From NCBI GenBank assembly GCA_017474765.1, contig JAFVGW010000040.1, positions 1-64,000 on the forward strand: 64,000 nt of DNA, in the 5' to 3' direction. Positions 53,391 to 62,308 of the stretch are shown piece by piece. Both the position numbers and the translations under genes were made by a program. The notes beneath the pieces are model-generated. The model did no database searches. It had not been told where the DNA came from and saw only the letters and a list, made by a program, of their open reading frames with translations. Position 1 is the first letter of the stretch, and each line of letters begins with the position of its first letter. The stretch comes from Salinivirgaceae bacterium. Its GTDB lineage: Bacteria > Bacteroidota > Bacteroidia > Bacteroidales > SZUA-534.

Positions 53391-54491
53391 ATGAACGTAA
53401 AAGTTGGCGACAAAGTCAGATTTTTGAACGATATAGGCGGTGGAACCGTCGTGAAAATAATTGACCGACAGAGTGTTATGGTGCTGAACGATGACGATTT
53501 TGAAGTGCCGACACCTGTGAGCGAGTTGGTTGTGATTGAGTCGGCTGCCGATAGCCGTTTGCGTGGCTCATCGGCCGAGAATAAGAGCGAAAAACCTAAA
53601 CCACAATCGGTTACAACAGATGCAGACGAGCAGGAAGAACCCGAGTCTGCACCCATTTCGCTCACCGATATTTTCTATCCGCCCGTTGCCATCGACAAAG
53701 AAAATGGTGACTATCTGCGTGAATATCTGGCATTTGTACCGAAAGCGAATCAGCAAGGCTTCGACATCTACCTAATCAACGACAGCAACTACAACGTGCT
53801 CTACAGCATCATCGCCACCGACGCCGACGAGCAGAGCGATTCGGAAGCCGTGGGCGTGCTCGAAGCCAACACAAAGGTGCAGTTTTCGACGCTGGCAATG
53901 AGCAACGTTAACCTGATTCCCGCCTACACATTCCATCTAACTTTCTATAGGAAAGGCAGTTTCAAAATCAAAGAGCCGCTTTCGCGAACCATCGAACTGA
54001 ACCCTGTGAAGTTCTACAAAGAAGCGTCGTTTGTGAAAAACGAGTTTTTCAGCAAAAACGCGATGATGATTGCGCTGATTGACGAGCACGCCGCCGCCGA
54101 CTCGGTTGAGAATATGACTGAGAAGGATTTTAAGAAGGTGATGGCTGAAAAACTCAAAGGCGAAAAGGTTGAGCATAAGGAATTTAAGTCGGGCAAGGCC
54201 ATTCAATCGCAGATTGTGGAAGTTGACCTGCACATTCACGAACTTCTGGACGATTTCCGCGGTTTGAGCAACAGTGAAATGCTTGAAATTCAAATGCGTA
54301 AGTTCCGCGAAGAACTCGACAACGCTATGCGCAAAGGCGTGAAAAAGATTGTCTTCATCCACGGCGTTGGCGCGGGCGTTCTGAAACTCGAAATCCGCAA
54401 GGAACTCGACCGAATGAAGAAAAAACTTGATTATCAGGATGCTTCTTTCAAGGAATACGGCTATGGGGCGACGCTGGTAAGGATTTTTTAA
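53391..54491 (+). CDS. DUF2027 / Smr-domain protein
   Basis: The 366-residue protein has an N-terminal KOW/SH3-like segment (VGDKVRFLNDIGGGTVVKI), an acidic linker, a DUF2027 beta region (about 100-210) and a C-terminal Smr domain. The Smr part shows VDLHIHELLDD, KIVFIHGVGAGVLKLEIRKEL and the final YGYGATLVRIF. Smr domains can nick branched DNA or cut RNA; in Bacteroidota this architecture is common and uncharacterised. It is divergent from queA. A -7-like TAACTTCG lies at 53357-53364. The start at ATG 53391 was preferred to the TTG three codons earlier. Confidence 0.87.
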   Translation: MNVKVGDKVRFLNDIGGGTVVKIIDRQSVMVLNDDDFEVPTPVSELVVIESAADSRLRGSSAENKSEKPKPQSVTTDADEQEEPESAPISLTDIFYPPVAIDKENGDYLREYLAFVPKANQQGFDIYLINDSNYNVLYSIIATDADEQSDSEAVGVLEANTKVQFSTLAMSNVNLIPAYTFHLTFYRKGSFKIKEPLSRTIELNPVKFYKEASFVKNEFFSKNAMMIALIDEHAAADSVENMTEKDFKKVMAEKLKGEKVEHKEFKSGKAIQSQIVEVDLHIHELLDDFRGLSNSEMLEIQMRKFREELDNAMRKGVKKIVFIHGVGAGVLKLEIRKELDRMKKKLDYQDASFKEYGYGATLVRIF

Positions 54492-54510
54492 AAGACTATA
54501 AATCAAGCAA

Positions 54511-54543
54511 AAAAAGGCTTTCGTGGATTCGAAAGCCTTTTTT
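54511..54543. terminator. Bidirectional terminator between the Smr and methyltransferase genes
   Basis: AAAAAGGCTTTCG pairs with CGAAAGCCTTTTT around a 6-base loop between two convergent genes, with A and T runs on either side. Confidence 0.92.
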
Positions 54544-54567
54544 GTTTAACATTTTTGAAGTCGCGCT

Positions 54568-55362
54568 CTACCCTATTTTCCGCAAGTCAAGAATCGTTAC
54601 ATAATGCAGAATATCAAATTGTTCGGGAACGGTTTGCAGGTAAGCCAAATGCTCTTTTTCCCAATTTGCTATTTCGGTTTCCGTCAGCGACGACGCCCCG
54701 ATTCCGCGGCACGATTTTATGCGTCCGTGCCACGATTCTCTTGTAAATCTGATAGGTACGTCGAACGCCACGGCGTTTGCCAGACTGAAAAAGCCGTTTG
54801 CCCAGTCAGGTTCAACCACGGTGCGGCGCTGCCAGTGCGCGCCAGTCCAGTCGGGGTTGTATTTCAGCACAAGTTCCTCGCTTTTGGCGGCAATCGCGCT
54901 CTCATCGGGCAGCCAAGCCATAAACAAAACTGCCAAATGACCATTCGTTTTCAGCCACTTATGAATTTTCGGCACAATGATTTTCTTGTCGAAATACATA
55001 AAGCACTGGCAGGCGGTCACCACGTCGAACGATTCGGCGGGAAAATCCAGCGCTTCGGAAGCCGAAACCTGATACTCGATTTCCATTCCCGCCCTTTGCG
55101 ACAATTCCTTTGCGTATTGTATCTGATTTTCAGATATATCGGCGCCAATCCACTGGCCGCCAAACCGATACATATTCCGCGGCAGAACGCCCGTTCCTGT
55201 ACCCAAATCCAGAATTTTCTGCCCGCCGACACCGATTTTCAGTTCGGCAAGTCGGTTGTAAAACTCTGGCGGATAGACATCTCGGTACTTGGCATAGTCG
55301 GCCGACGTCCGCCCGAAATCAAAAGGATTTCCGTTGTCGAAATCTTTGTTGGTTATTTGCAT
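54568..55362 (-). CDS. Class I SAM-dependent methyltransferase
   Basis: The 264-residue protein has motif I ILDLGTGTGVLPRNMY (about 50-65), an acidic IGADIS strand and FDVVTACQCFMYFD (motif IV region). The N-terminus contains FDFGRTSADYAKYRDVYPPEFYNRL, common in the UbiE/Methyltransf_11 group. The substrate is unknown. It is the last gene of a leftward set with a DfsB-type protein and an HTH regulator, 25 bp after its neighbour. Confidence 0.85.
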   Translation of the reverse strand: MQITNKDFDNGNPFDFGRTSADYAKYRDVYPPEFYNRLAELKIGVGGQKILDLGTGTGVLPRNMYRFGGQWIGADISENQIQYAKELSQRAGMEIEYQVSASEALDFPAESFDVVTACQCFMYFDKKIIVPKIHKWLKTNGHLAVLFMAWLPDESAIAAKSEELVLKYNPDWTGAHWQRRTVVEPDWANGFFSLANAVAFDVPIRFTRESWHGRIKSCRGIGASSLTETEIANWEKEHLAYLQTVPEQFDILHYVTILDLRKIG

Positions 55363-55387
55363 TTGGCTGTAAATCTTAATTATAGCA

Positions 55388-55936
55388 TTATGCTGTCATT
55401 TTGCAATGCTGTTTCAGTTTCTTAATTGCCCAATCGTAGTGGCTGGCGGTGGTGCTCACAAAATACGAACCCAAATCCGAAGTGCCCGTCCAGGGGAAAT
55501 GCTTTTTTGTAAACAGTTCGTCGTCAGTATATTGCTCAATGAGCGAGAGCACTTTTCGGTGGCTTTCGGCAAGCATTTGCATTGCGTTGCTGAAAGTTGT
55601 TGCTTGGCGTCGCTTCCAAAATTCAATGTTCATTGCGCCATAGGTCTTCCACGAGTATTCATTGGGTAAGAAGGCGAATATCAGGTCTTTACCAGTGTTT
55701 TTGGCGTTGCGCTCAACAAATTTTATCATCAGTTGGTGCCATTCGTAAAGGTGCACAAGCACATCGCGGACGTTGCGGTCGCGGCCCCAATGCGCCTCTT
55801 TGTGGCTTGCGTCGGCGGGAAAGTTGAATGGCGTATTCATTTGGCTTTCAGTCATCTTCGAAATCAAATCCATCAATTTCGAATAGTTTTCGGCGGCCGA
55901 TTTCAGCAGGTCGGCCTTGTTGCGTGCGCGTGGCAT
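55388..55936 (-). CDS. ClbS/DfsB family four-helix bundle protein
   Basis: The 182-residue protein matches the DUF1706 group: MPRARNKADLLKSAAENY start, RNVRDVLVHLYEWHQLM, a long FWKRRQATTF segment and the C-terminal DLGSYFVSTTASHYDWAIKKLKQH. ClbS of this family hydrolyses colibactin and protects the producing cell; most relatives are of unknown role, though detoxification is likely. It lies 12 bp after the HTH gene, suggesting a small regulated operon. Confidence 0.88.
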   Translation of the reverse strand: MPRARNKADLLKSAAENYSKLMDLISKMTESQMNTPFNFPADASHKEAHWGRDRNVRDVLVHLYEWHQLMIKFVERNAKNTGKDLIFAFLPNEYSWKTYGAMNIEFWKRRQATTFSNAMQMLAESHRKVLSLIEQYTDDELFTKKHFPWTGTSDLGSYFVSTTASHYDWAIKKLKQHCKMTA

Positions 55937-55948
55937 AGTCGGTCCTTT

Positions 55949-56389
55949 TTATTTCCAATGTTTCAGCGTGGGCACAACGGCTTCCATATGCGCTCTGACC
56001 TGCTCTTTTGGCCAGGCGTCGCTTGCCAAGTGTTCAACGCAGAAGTCGATAAGTTGCTCTTTGCTTGTGTAGGTGAATTTTCCGTCGGCAAGGCACCATT
56101 TGCAGTATTCCTCGTTGAAGTTGCCGTCGGCATCGCGGCTAATCATCGAGTCCTCGGTGAGCGGCATTCCGCAGCACTGGCAAATGAGCGTGCGCGGCGA
56201 GCCCAGCAGCGTGTTGATTGACACATCGAACTTCCGCGACAGCACTTTCAGCATTTCGGGGTTTGGCTGCGTCTCGCCAGTTTCCCAGCGGCTCACGGCC
56301 TGGCGGGTAACATTCACGCGCTCGGCCAACTGTTCCTGCGTCAGATTGTTACGCTCGCGCAGATTCCTTAAAATGTCTTTAACTTCCAT
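55949..56389 (-). CDS. XRE-family HTH regulator with putative zinc-ribbon domain
   Basis: The 146-residue protein has an N-terminal helix-turn-helix (LRERNNLTQEQLAERVNVTRQAVSRWE, about 9-36) and a C-terminal zinc-ribbon-2 type domain (about 68-146) with CQCCGMPL and EYCKWCLADGKFTY, four to five cysteines fit for metal. It may sense a metal or redox state and control itself and the DfsB and methyltransferase genes downstream. The ORF can be read 14 codons further upstream, but that would pass through the predicted operator. Confidence 0.85.
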   Translation of the reverse strand: MEVKDILRNLRERNNLTQEQLAERVNVTRQAVSRWETGETQPNPEMLKVLSRKFDVSINTLLGSPRTLICQCCGMPLTEDSMISRDADGNFNEEYCKWCLADGKFTYTSKEQLIDFCVEHLASDAWPKEQVRAHMEAVVPTLKHWK

Positions 56390-56405
56390 AGTATCATTGT
56401 TTTTT

Positions 56406-56418
56406 ATTGTTTGACAAT
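56406..56418. promoter_or_regulatory. Possible operator of the HTH gene
   Basis: ATTGTTTGACAAT is a perfect inverted repeat (ATTGT, 3-bp centre, ACAAT) between the -7 box and the start codon, where a repressor would block transcription. Confidence 0.45.
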
Positions 56419-56419
56419 G

Positions 56420-56451
56420 CAAAAATAACACCGCGGAAAGTGCTTGTCAAG
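56420..56451 (-). promoter_or_regulatory. Promoter of the HTH-DfsB-methyltransferase operon
   Basis: On the minus strand CTTG (56448-56451) and TATTTTTG (56420-56427) are 20 bp apart, matching the Bacteroidota consensus. Confidence 0.65.
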
Positions 56452-56482
56452 AAACAGGTTGTTGCTTTTTTGCGATTCGGTT

Positions 56483-57160
56483 TCATTCCAAAAAACGCAT
56501 CACCCGAGCATTAAATCCCTTCGGATTCCTGTTCGCAATAAAATGATTTCCAGACAAAAACGCGAGTTCGGCATTGGGAATATTAGCGGCAATCAGCCGT
56601 GTGTGCGACTCTTTTATCATATCGCGCGTTCCTGCAATGACCAGCGTGGGGACGGTGATTTTTCTCAAATCGCTTGGCGCGATATTCGGGTCGTTTACCA
56701 TCAGGCCGAGCATTTCAGCGTGGGCTTTGGCTTCGGCGCTCTTGTTGGCAAAGCGGCTTACAAACCAATAGCCGATTTCGATTGGTATCTGTGAGCCGCG
56801 TTTCACACCCGAAGCATCAAGATTGCCGCCGTTAAGTATCAGTCGGTCAACTCGTTCGGGATATTTCATTGCGAAAGCCATTGCAATGTTGGCGCCATCG
56901 GAAAAGCCTAAAATATGCGATTTTTCAATTCCTTTCAGATTCATAAAATCGAGCAAATCATCGGCAAACTGCCTGATTGTGAATGGCTTTTCGCCGCGTG
57001 GCGTCAGGCCGTGCCCGCGAGTGTCGAGCGCAATCACCCGAAAACGCTTGCTGAAAGCGTCAATCTGGTGGCAGAAATAATCGCAGTTCTCGCCGTTTCC
57101 GTGCAGCAGAATCAGCGGTTGGCCTTCGCCTTTTTCAATATAGTGGTGGGTTATGTCCAT
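56483..57160 (-). CDS. Alpha/beta-fold hydrolase
   Basis: The 225-residue protein has the HGNGE oxyanion-hole motif (about residues 20-24), DTRGHG, the nucleophile elbow GFSDGA (Ser about 92), an Asp in GTRDMI and the final His in SGNHFIA. This is a complete catalytic set. The family spans esterases, lactonases and MenH-like lyases. MenH activity cannot be ruled out since menH is missing from the men operon, but nothing here shows it. Confidence 0.88.
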   Translation of the reverse strand: MDITHHYIEKGEGQPLILLHGNGENCDYFCHQIDAFSKRFRVIALDTRGHGLTPRGEKPFTIRQFADDLLDFMNLKGIEKSHILGFSDGANIAMAFAMKYPERVDRLILNGGNLDASGVKRGSQIPIEIGYWFVSRFANKSAEAKAHAEMLGLMVNDPNIAPSDLRKITVPTLVIAGTRDMIKESHTRLIAANIPNAELAFLSGNHFIANRNPKGFNARVMRFLE

Positions 57161-57186
57161 CGGATTGCGACCGTTTTGCCTTCTGG

Positions 57187-58098
57187 CTACTTGACAAAAA
57201 ACTTAAATATCAATCCTAAAATCATAAATATTACAGTAATTATTGCTGCCACCCAGAAGAAAAGTTTGAAATAATGCAAAGCCAAGTCAGTCAGTGCGTT
57301 ATATTTTCGATAGAGTGCCTTTTTGCCACCATTTACGGCAATCTTGTTTCTTCCGTCAAACACCTTCAAATCGGCATGACCATTGCCCAAGTGTGCCGCA
57401 AAAGTGGCTTTGTCGCCCGCCTTCATCGTCTGGTAGCCATAGCGGGCGCTGTATTTGTATCCATTATGCGAGAACGACTCCTTGTAGTAGGTGCTTAAAG
57501 TGTCGACGTTCAATTTCGCAACAAAATCTTTTGCCACCTTCTCAAAGTCATAAACGCCATTGGGATAATACTGATTTACAAAAAGATATTCGCGTTTGTC
57601 AGGATTGACATCGGCATCGGTGAATCTGTCGCCAAACTCCACATATCCGAAATCAAAGTCAACGCTGTCGATATTCTCAAGTTCGGTTCCGCACAGGTGC
57701 AAACGGCTGTGAACATATTGCACTTTGTCGAACTCCCAAGCATTGGTAGAGTAGTATTTGGTTTGGTTTTCTTTATTTAAACGTAACCAAGCCCGTATGG
57801 TGAAAACATATTTGACAACTTTTACGCAGAGATAGTTGCCAAGAATGAAATCGGTAACGGTGTCGCTGGCGGTCGGTTCATCGGTAAACGTATAGTTTTC
57901 AATTAGATAATCGCGCGGCTCGCCTGCAATTGCGGCAGTTATTTCCGCATCGGTTCTGAGTACTGGCAAAGCGTTAATCTTCTCCTCCAGCGGATTATCG
58001 TTCTTCAACTCCTTGCGGAATCTGCCCAAAGCAACTGAAAATGCAAAAACTAAACCAGCGAGTACAAGTAGCAGTATAATCAGAACTGTCGGTTTCAT
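57187..58098 (-). CDS. Hypothetical membrane protein with two terminal helices
   Basis: The 303-residue protein has one N-terminal (about 4-24) and one C-terminal (about 278-300) hydrophobic helix around a soluble domain of about 250 residues rich in Tyr and Asp (EIDSVDFDFGYVEFGDRF-like strands). I recognise no family. The soluble part would face the periplasm or cytosol between two anchors. The gene lies 26 bp upstream of the alpha/beta hydrolase in the same direction. Confidence 0.65.
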   Translation of the reverse strand: MKPTVLIILLLVLAGLVFAFSVALGRFRKELKNDNPLEEKINALPVLRTDAEITAAIAGEPRDYLIENYTFTDEPTASDTVTDFILGNYLCVKVVKYVFTIRAWLRLNKENQTKYYSTNAWEFDKVQYVHSRLHLCGTELENIDSVDFDFGYVEFGDRFTDADVNPDKREYLFVNQYYPNGVYDFEKVAKDFVAKLNVDTLSTYYKESFSHNGYKYSARYGYQTMKAGDKATFAAHLGNGHADLKVFDGRNKIAVNGGKKALYRKYNALTDLALHYFKLFFWVAAIITVIFMILGLIFKFFVK

Positions 58099-58220
58099 AA
58101 TAGGCTGATTAAGTGTTGTTTAACGACAATGACTCAAATATTATCTCCTGCAATGATTATCTTGGTATAATCTGTAGGTGCGTCCACCAATAAATACTTA
58201 CAGGATAATTACTTGATTTC

Positions 58221-58730
58221 TCAATTCGTCTTAAACTTCCAAGTCTTAACCTCAGCAAGTTCAGCGTTGGCTTTAACGATTTTCTGCTTCAGGCCTTCTT
58301 TGTAGGCTTCGAGACGGGAGGCAAGGTTGGCATCGGCAAGAGCGAGCATCTCAGCGGCCAGAATGGCGGCGTTCTGCGCGCCGTTCACGCCAACGGTGGC
58401 AACGGGGATTCCCGGCGGCATCTGAATGATTGAGAGCATTGCATCAAGGCCGTCGAGCATACCTTTGATTGGCACGCCAATGACGGGCACTGTGGTGTTG
58501 GCGGCGATTACGCCCGGCAGGGCAGCAGCCATTCCGGCGCCGGCAATAATCACTTTCAGCCCGCGGCCTTTGGCTTGGGCGGCAAACTGCTCAACTTCGG
58601 CCGGAGTGCGGTGCGCCGACAGTGCGTTCATCTCGAACGGAATCTCCATATCGTTCAGAAACTGAGCGGCTTTCTCCATTACGGGCAGGTCCGATGTGCT
58701 GCCCATTATTATGCTTACTATTGGTGTCAT
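58221..58730 (-). CDS. purE: N5-carboxyaminoimidazole ribonucleotide mutase
   Basis: PurE rearranges N5-CAIR to CAIR in purine synthesis. The 169-residue class I protein has SIIMGSTSDLPVMEKAA, SAHRTPAE, IAGAGMAAALPGVIAANT, PVIGVPI and MPPGIPVATVGVNGAQNAAILA, all active-site segments of the family. purK is not in the window. Confidence 0.96.
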   Translation of the reverse strand: MTPIVSIIMGSTSDLPVMEKAAQFLNDMEIPFEMNALSAHRTPAEVEQFAAQAKGRGLKVIIAGAGMAAALPGVIAANTTVPVIGVPIKGMLDGLDAMLSIIQMPPGIPVATVGVNGAQNAAILAAEMLALADANLASRLEAYKEGLKQKIVKANAELAEVKTWKFKTN

Positions 58731-58799
58731 ATTAATGATTAATGTTTATTGATTAATGATTCATGGTGATTATAAACTTTCAATCAGGTAAGCTTTAAA

Positions 58800-59417
58800 C
58801 TAAAGTTTCGCGGCTATCGTAAAGCACACATTGTGGATGTATTTACTGCCAGAGATGAGTCCATGAGTCCTTTTTATGTCTCGTAAGCCAATGCTGGCAT
58901 CCACTCCCAAAAGGAAATACCTGGTCTCGTAGGCCACACACGGCATAATGCTAAAATTGTACTCTTTGATCTTCGTTCTATGGTTAAGACCATGATATGG
59001 GTCGCCATAAACATCATATAAATCGTTGTCAATACAACGAGAAATCACGGGGCCAACTCCAACCATCAAATTACCCCAGCCATTGTTGTTGGTATGGTAT
59101 TGGAACAGCAACGGAACATCAAGGAAAACAAACTCATCCTCATCAGCACCCGGAAGCGAATCGTCGTAGGTGAATTCTTTATCGACATGGCGAATAACAC
59201 CGAGCATAAACGAGTAATTATCAGTAAAATAACGGTTAATGCCATAACCTAACTTCACTGTCCGGCCTTTATCGTTCCCGCTGTAGGAATCATTATCAAG
59301 AAACTGGCCAATGGAAAAATAGATATTACTCTCCCATTTTCTCTCCTGAGCGGAGGCATTAGCGGTGCAACCAATTGCAATTGCGGCCGCGAACATCAGT
59401 GTCACAACATGTTTCAT
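58800..59417 (-). CDS. Outer-membrane beta-barrel hypothetical protein
   Basis: The 205-residue protein has a signal peptide (about 1-24, ending ANASAQ) and alternating amphipathic strands (YFSIGQFL, VKLGYGINRYF, YSFMLGVIRH, LLFQYHTN, LMVGVGPVI, IMPCVAYETRYFLLGVDASIGL) ending in an aromatic/hydrophobic C-terminus. It fits a small eight-strand porin-like or OmpW/OmpX-type barrel. The role is unknown. Confidence 0.75.
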   Translation of the reverse strand: MKHVVTLMFAAAIAIGCTANASAQERKWESNIYFSIGQFLDNDSYSGNDKGRTVKLGYGINRYFTDNYSFMLGVIRHVDKEFTYDDSLPGADEDEFVFLDVPLLFQYHTNNNGWGNLMVGVGPVISRCIDNDLYDVYGDPYHGLNHRTKIKEYNFSIMPCVAYETRYFLLGVDASIGLRDIKRTHGLISGSKYIHNVCFTIAAKL

Positions 59418-59508
59418 GGTTTTACTTTTTTTTGTAACAATCGACTTTAAGCAGCCTGCTTTAAGCCTTTGTTAGGGTTATTGATTAATTATCTGTTTTT
59501 TCAACCTC

Positions 59509-59883
59509 TTACTTACAAGCAATCACCTCAACCTCAATGAGTGCGTTTTTAGGCAGATTTCCTACCTCGAATGCCGCGCGCGCCGGACAATCAACTGTGA
59601 AGTATTTGGCATAGATACCGTTCATTGCTGCAAAATCAGCAATATTCTTGAGCAGTACTGTGCTTTTCACCACATTGCCGTAATCGAGTCCTGCGGCTTT
59701 CAGAATTGCTCCAATATTGCGCATCACCTGCTCGGTTTGAGCCTCAATGCCCTCGGGCATCAGACCTGTGGCAGGCACAATCGGAATCTGCCCGGAAATA
59801 AAAACAAAGCCGTTGGCTTCAACGGCTTGGCTGTATGGGCCGATGGCTTGCGGCGCGTCGGCTGTTGCGATTATTCGTTTCAT
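59509..59883 (-). CDS. ridA: RidA family reactive intermediate deaminase
   Basis: RidA hydrolyses reactive enamine/imine intermediates from PLP enzymes. The 124-residue protein has the full family length and the motifs APQAIGPYSQAVEANGFVFISGQIP, a conserved Arg in the CPARAAFEVGNLPK segment and the C-terminal Glu in ALIEVEVIA. The start is set at ATG 59883; a TTG two codons upstream overlaps the siaC stop. It is directly downstream of siaC, likely in one transcript. Confidence 0.95.
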   Translation of the reverse strand: MKRIIATADAPQAIGPYSQAVEANGFVFISGQIPIVPATGLMPEGIEAQTEQVMRNIGAILKAAGLDYGNVVKSTVLLKNIADFAAMNGIYAKYFTVDCPARAAFEVGNLPKNALIEVEVIACK

Positions 59884-59885
59884 AT

Positions 59886-60260
59886 TCAAATCTTTATAAT
59901 CTCAAATGGAATTTGGACTAACGCTTGATAATCCTCTCCTGCTTCAAGAATATCTTCATCCGCCTCATTGTAATACCACATGATTTGAACCTTGCCTCCC
60001 TTTTTATACAACGGGTCGAACATATTCATTATCCGGCAGACGATTTTGGCCGATGCCGAATTGTGATATTTCAGTTTGAATATAAGATTTGTCTCCGCAG
60101 ATGGATTTTTAACATATTCAGTAATCCAGTCAAATACAGGTTTATAAAACGACAACACATCTTCAGGGCGTGACACACCCTCAATCAGCAAATCACCAGT
60201 GACACCGTCGAAAGCCACTTGCGGGGTTGTTGTTGCTCCTTTTATAAATAGCGGTTCCAT
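59886..60260 (-). CDS. SiaC family regulatory phosphoprotein (DUF1987)
   Basis: The 124-residue protein matches the DUF1987/SiaC group: an N-terminal ATTTPQVAFDGVTGDLLIEGVSRPEDVLSFY with the conserved phosphorylatable Thr/Ser region, then LIFKLKYHNSASAKIV and VQIMWYYNEADEDILEAGEDY. In Pseudomonas SiaC is controlled by the SiaB kinase and SiaA phosphatase and activates a diguanylate cyclase. No siaA or siaB lies in the window, so the partner is unknown. Confidence 0.85.
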   Translation of the reverse strand: MEPLFIKGATTTPQVAFDGVTGDLLIEGVSRPEDVLSFYKPVFDWITEYVKNPSAETNLIFKLKYHNSASAKIVCRIMNMFDPLYKKGGKVQIMWYYNEADEDILEAGEDYQALVQIPFEIIKI

Positions 60261-60386
60261 AAAAATCTATTAATTGACAAATTTATTTATTTTTTAATAT
60301 ACGATTTGCTTTTTTGCGGTGTTTTTATTTCAACAATCGAACAAAAACAGACACACAAAAGCCTCGTTAATCGTGAACAGATACAA

Positions 60387-61613
60387 CTATTTGTAAATCA
60401 AAAATTCAACACGGCGATTCCTGCGTCGGGCCTCATCGGTTTGCAGGCGTGTGACGGGTTGCCGTTTGCCTCGGCCCTCGGTGATGATGCGGTCGTCGTC
60501 AATGCCGTGCAGGTTCAGATAGTTGGCCACCGAGCGGGCTCGCATACGGCTCAAGTCCATATTGTACTCATCGGAACCCACATCGTCGGTGTGTCCGATG
60601 AGTTTCAGACGAGCATCGAAAAACTGAGTGAGCAGGTCGGCAATCTCATTGAGTGATGTGGTGTCTTCGCTAAGAATATCATACGAGTTGAAATCAAAAT
60701 GGATGGTCTTGTCGAAGCCCACAGTATCGCCGCTCACCCGAACACGGCTTGCGCCAATCAGATTCATACGCTTCTCGATTTCCGACTTCAGATAAGGTCC
60801 GATGGGCTGAAGTTTGCCCTCACTCTTAAGTGAGTGAGCTTTGATGAACACACCCGAATCGTAGATATTGTCGCCCACATCGGCAATAGCCATAGTGAGC
60901 TTGTAAGTGGTGTACGGACGGATTTTGGCTTTGGCTTCGAGTAGTGTTGTCATGCCGTCGAACTGAAAAATACTTGCGAGACTGTTACCCGGGTTATCAA
61001 TAGAGTAACCGCGCCACTGTTTGTTTTCCATGTAAAATTCTGAGTTGCGATTAGCGTTTACATGGTCAACCGAGATGGGCTCTCCCGTTGTGGGCAGTTT
61101 GGCAATGTTGCACAATGTGTCGTAGCCGGGCCCCTCGATGAAGAATGCGAACACATCGTTAACGCCTTTGTTCACATATTCGGGGTACTCCTCCGATGCG
61201 AAAAAGTACTCAAACGAGACCTCATCGGTGTTTGCCACAAATTCAATTTCAAGAATGACTGCATCGGATGTTTTTGCCCCCGCGATTTTCTCGAGTCGCT
61301 TGTCGCCTGGAGTGAACATGCCACAACCCGAGCTGGGCGAATCGTTAGGATAGGCGGCCCACGTAACCATTCCTGTCGACATTATTATTCCCGACTGGAT
61401 TGGCAGCTTGTCAGATGTGGTTACAAATGTCGCTATCGAATTCGGATTAGCCTGAAAATGAGTGTTCAAAATGGTTATTCCGAAAGAGTTGCGAGGAAGA
61501 AGTTCCTCAACAAGCTGCCTTGAGTTTTTCGATTTGAAGAGCATCTGCCCCTCGGCGCTAACGGTGGCAACGAGCAGTACTGTCAGAATCGTTATCGCGC
61601 GACGGATGCCCAT
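60387..61613 (-). CDS. Choice-of-anchor L domain and OmpA C-terminal domain fusion
   Basis: The 408-residue protein has a signal peptide (about 1-22), a choice-of-anchor L domain (about 45-265, with GIIMSTG, VILEIEFVANTDEVSFEYFFASEEYPEYV, DVFAFFIEGPGY and YKLTMAIADVGDNIYDSGVFI) and a C-terminal OmpA peptidoglycan-binding domain. The OmpA part has FNSYDILSEDTTSLNEIADLL, GHTDDVGSDEYNMDLSRMRARSVANYL and a final GKRQPV...RRNRRVEFLI. It is probably anchored to peptidoglycan in the periplasm. Choice-of-anchor L is usually found in secreted T9SS proteins, so this coupling to OmpA is notable. It is cotranscribed with the pseudouridine synthase, whose stop overlaps its start. Confidence 0.85.
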   Translation of the reverse strand: MGIRRAITILTVLLVATVSAEGQMLFKSKNSRQLVEELLPRNSFGITILNTHFQANPNSIATFVTTSDKLPIQSGIIMSTGMVTWAAYPNDSPSSGCGMFTPGDKRLEKIAGAKTSDAVILEIEFVANTDEVSFEYFFASEEYPEYVNKGVNDVFAFFIEGPGYDTLCNIAKLPTTGEPISVDHVNANRNSEFYMENKQWRGYSIDNPGNSLASIFQFDGMTTLLEAKAKIRPYTTYKLTMAIADVGDNIYDSGVFIKAHSLKSEGKLQPIGPYLKSEIEKRMNLIGASRVRVSGDTVGFDKTIHFDFNSYDILSEDTTSLNEIADLLTQFFDARLKLIGHTDDVGSDEYNMDLSRMRARSVANYLNLHGIDDDRIITEGRGKRQPVTRLQTDEARRRNRRVEFLIYK

Positions 61614-62308
61614 TATCCTTGTGTTTGACGGTTTTCGAAATACTTCCAGAGCGAGTCTTCGGGCGTGGGAGCCACAATGCTGACTGGCTGTTTCGATACT
61701 GGATGCGTGAAACTGATACGGCGGGCATGCAGGCTGATGCTGCCATCGGGATTTGAGCGACGAGCTCCATATTTCAGGTCGCCTTTTATGATGCAGCCAA
61801 TGTTGGCCAGCTGCACACGGATTTGGTGATGACGGCCCGTAAGCAGCTTTACTTCAAGCAGATAGTACTTATCCGACTCATCCAGAAGCTTGTATTCGAG
61901 TTGCGCCTCTTTGGCGCCCTCGGCAGTCGGTTCACAGACATACGATTTGTTCTGTTTCTCATTCTTTCGCAGATAGTTGACCAGCTTTCCCTGTGGCTCC
62001 TGCGGTCGTTTTTCGACAATCGCCCAATAGATTTTCTCAAGGTCAGATTTTTCTTTGAAAAGCTTGTTCATCCGCTCAAGCGCTTTCGATGTGCGGGCAA
62101 AAATCATCACGCCTGAAACCGGGCGGTCGAGTCTGTGAGTGACTCCGACAAAAACATTGCCTGGCTTGTGGTACTTAACTTTCAGATACTCAGCTACCTT
62201 ATCGGCAAGTGGTGCATCGCCTGAAGCATCGCCCTGCGCCAAATCCGACGAGCGTTTGTTGATGGCAATCAGATGGTTGTCTTCGTATAGTATTTCAATC
62301 GGTTCCAT
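61613..62308 (-). CDS. RluA-family pseudouridine synthase
   Basis: The 231-residue RNA-modifying enzyme has the catalytic motif HRLDRPVSG (Asp nucleophile), a VEKRPQEPQGKLVNYL segment and the C-terminal RRISFTHPVSKQPVSIVAPTP. It lacks an N-terminal S4 domain, resembling the shorter RluA/TruC branch. The target uridine in rRNA or tRNA cannot be told from sequence. It overlaps the PAP2 gene by 14 bp. Confidence 0.92.
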   Translation of the reverse strand: MEPIEILYEDNHLIAINKRSSDLAQGDASGDAPLADKVAEYLKVKYHKPGNVFVGVTHRLDRPVSGVMIFARTSKALERMNKLFKEKSDLEKIYWAIVEKRPQEPQGKLVNYLRKNEKQNKSYVCEPTAEGAKEAQLEYKLLDESDKYYLLEVKLLTGRHHQIRVQLANIGCIIKGDLKYGARRSNPDGSISLHARRISFTHPVSKQPVSIVAPTPEDSLWKYFENRQTQG

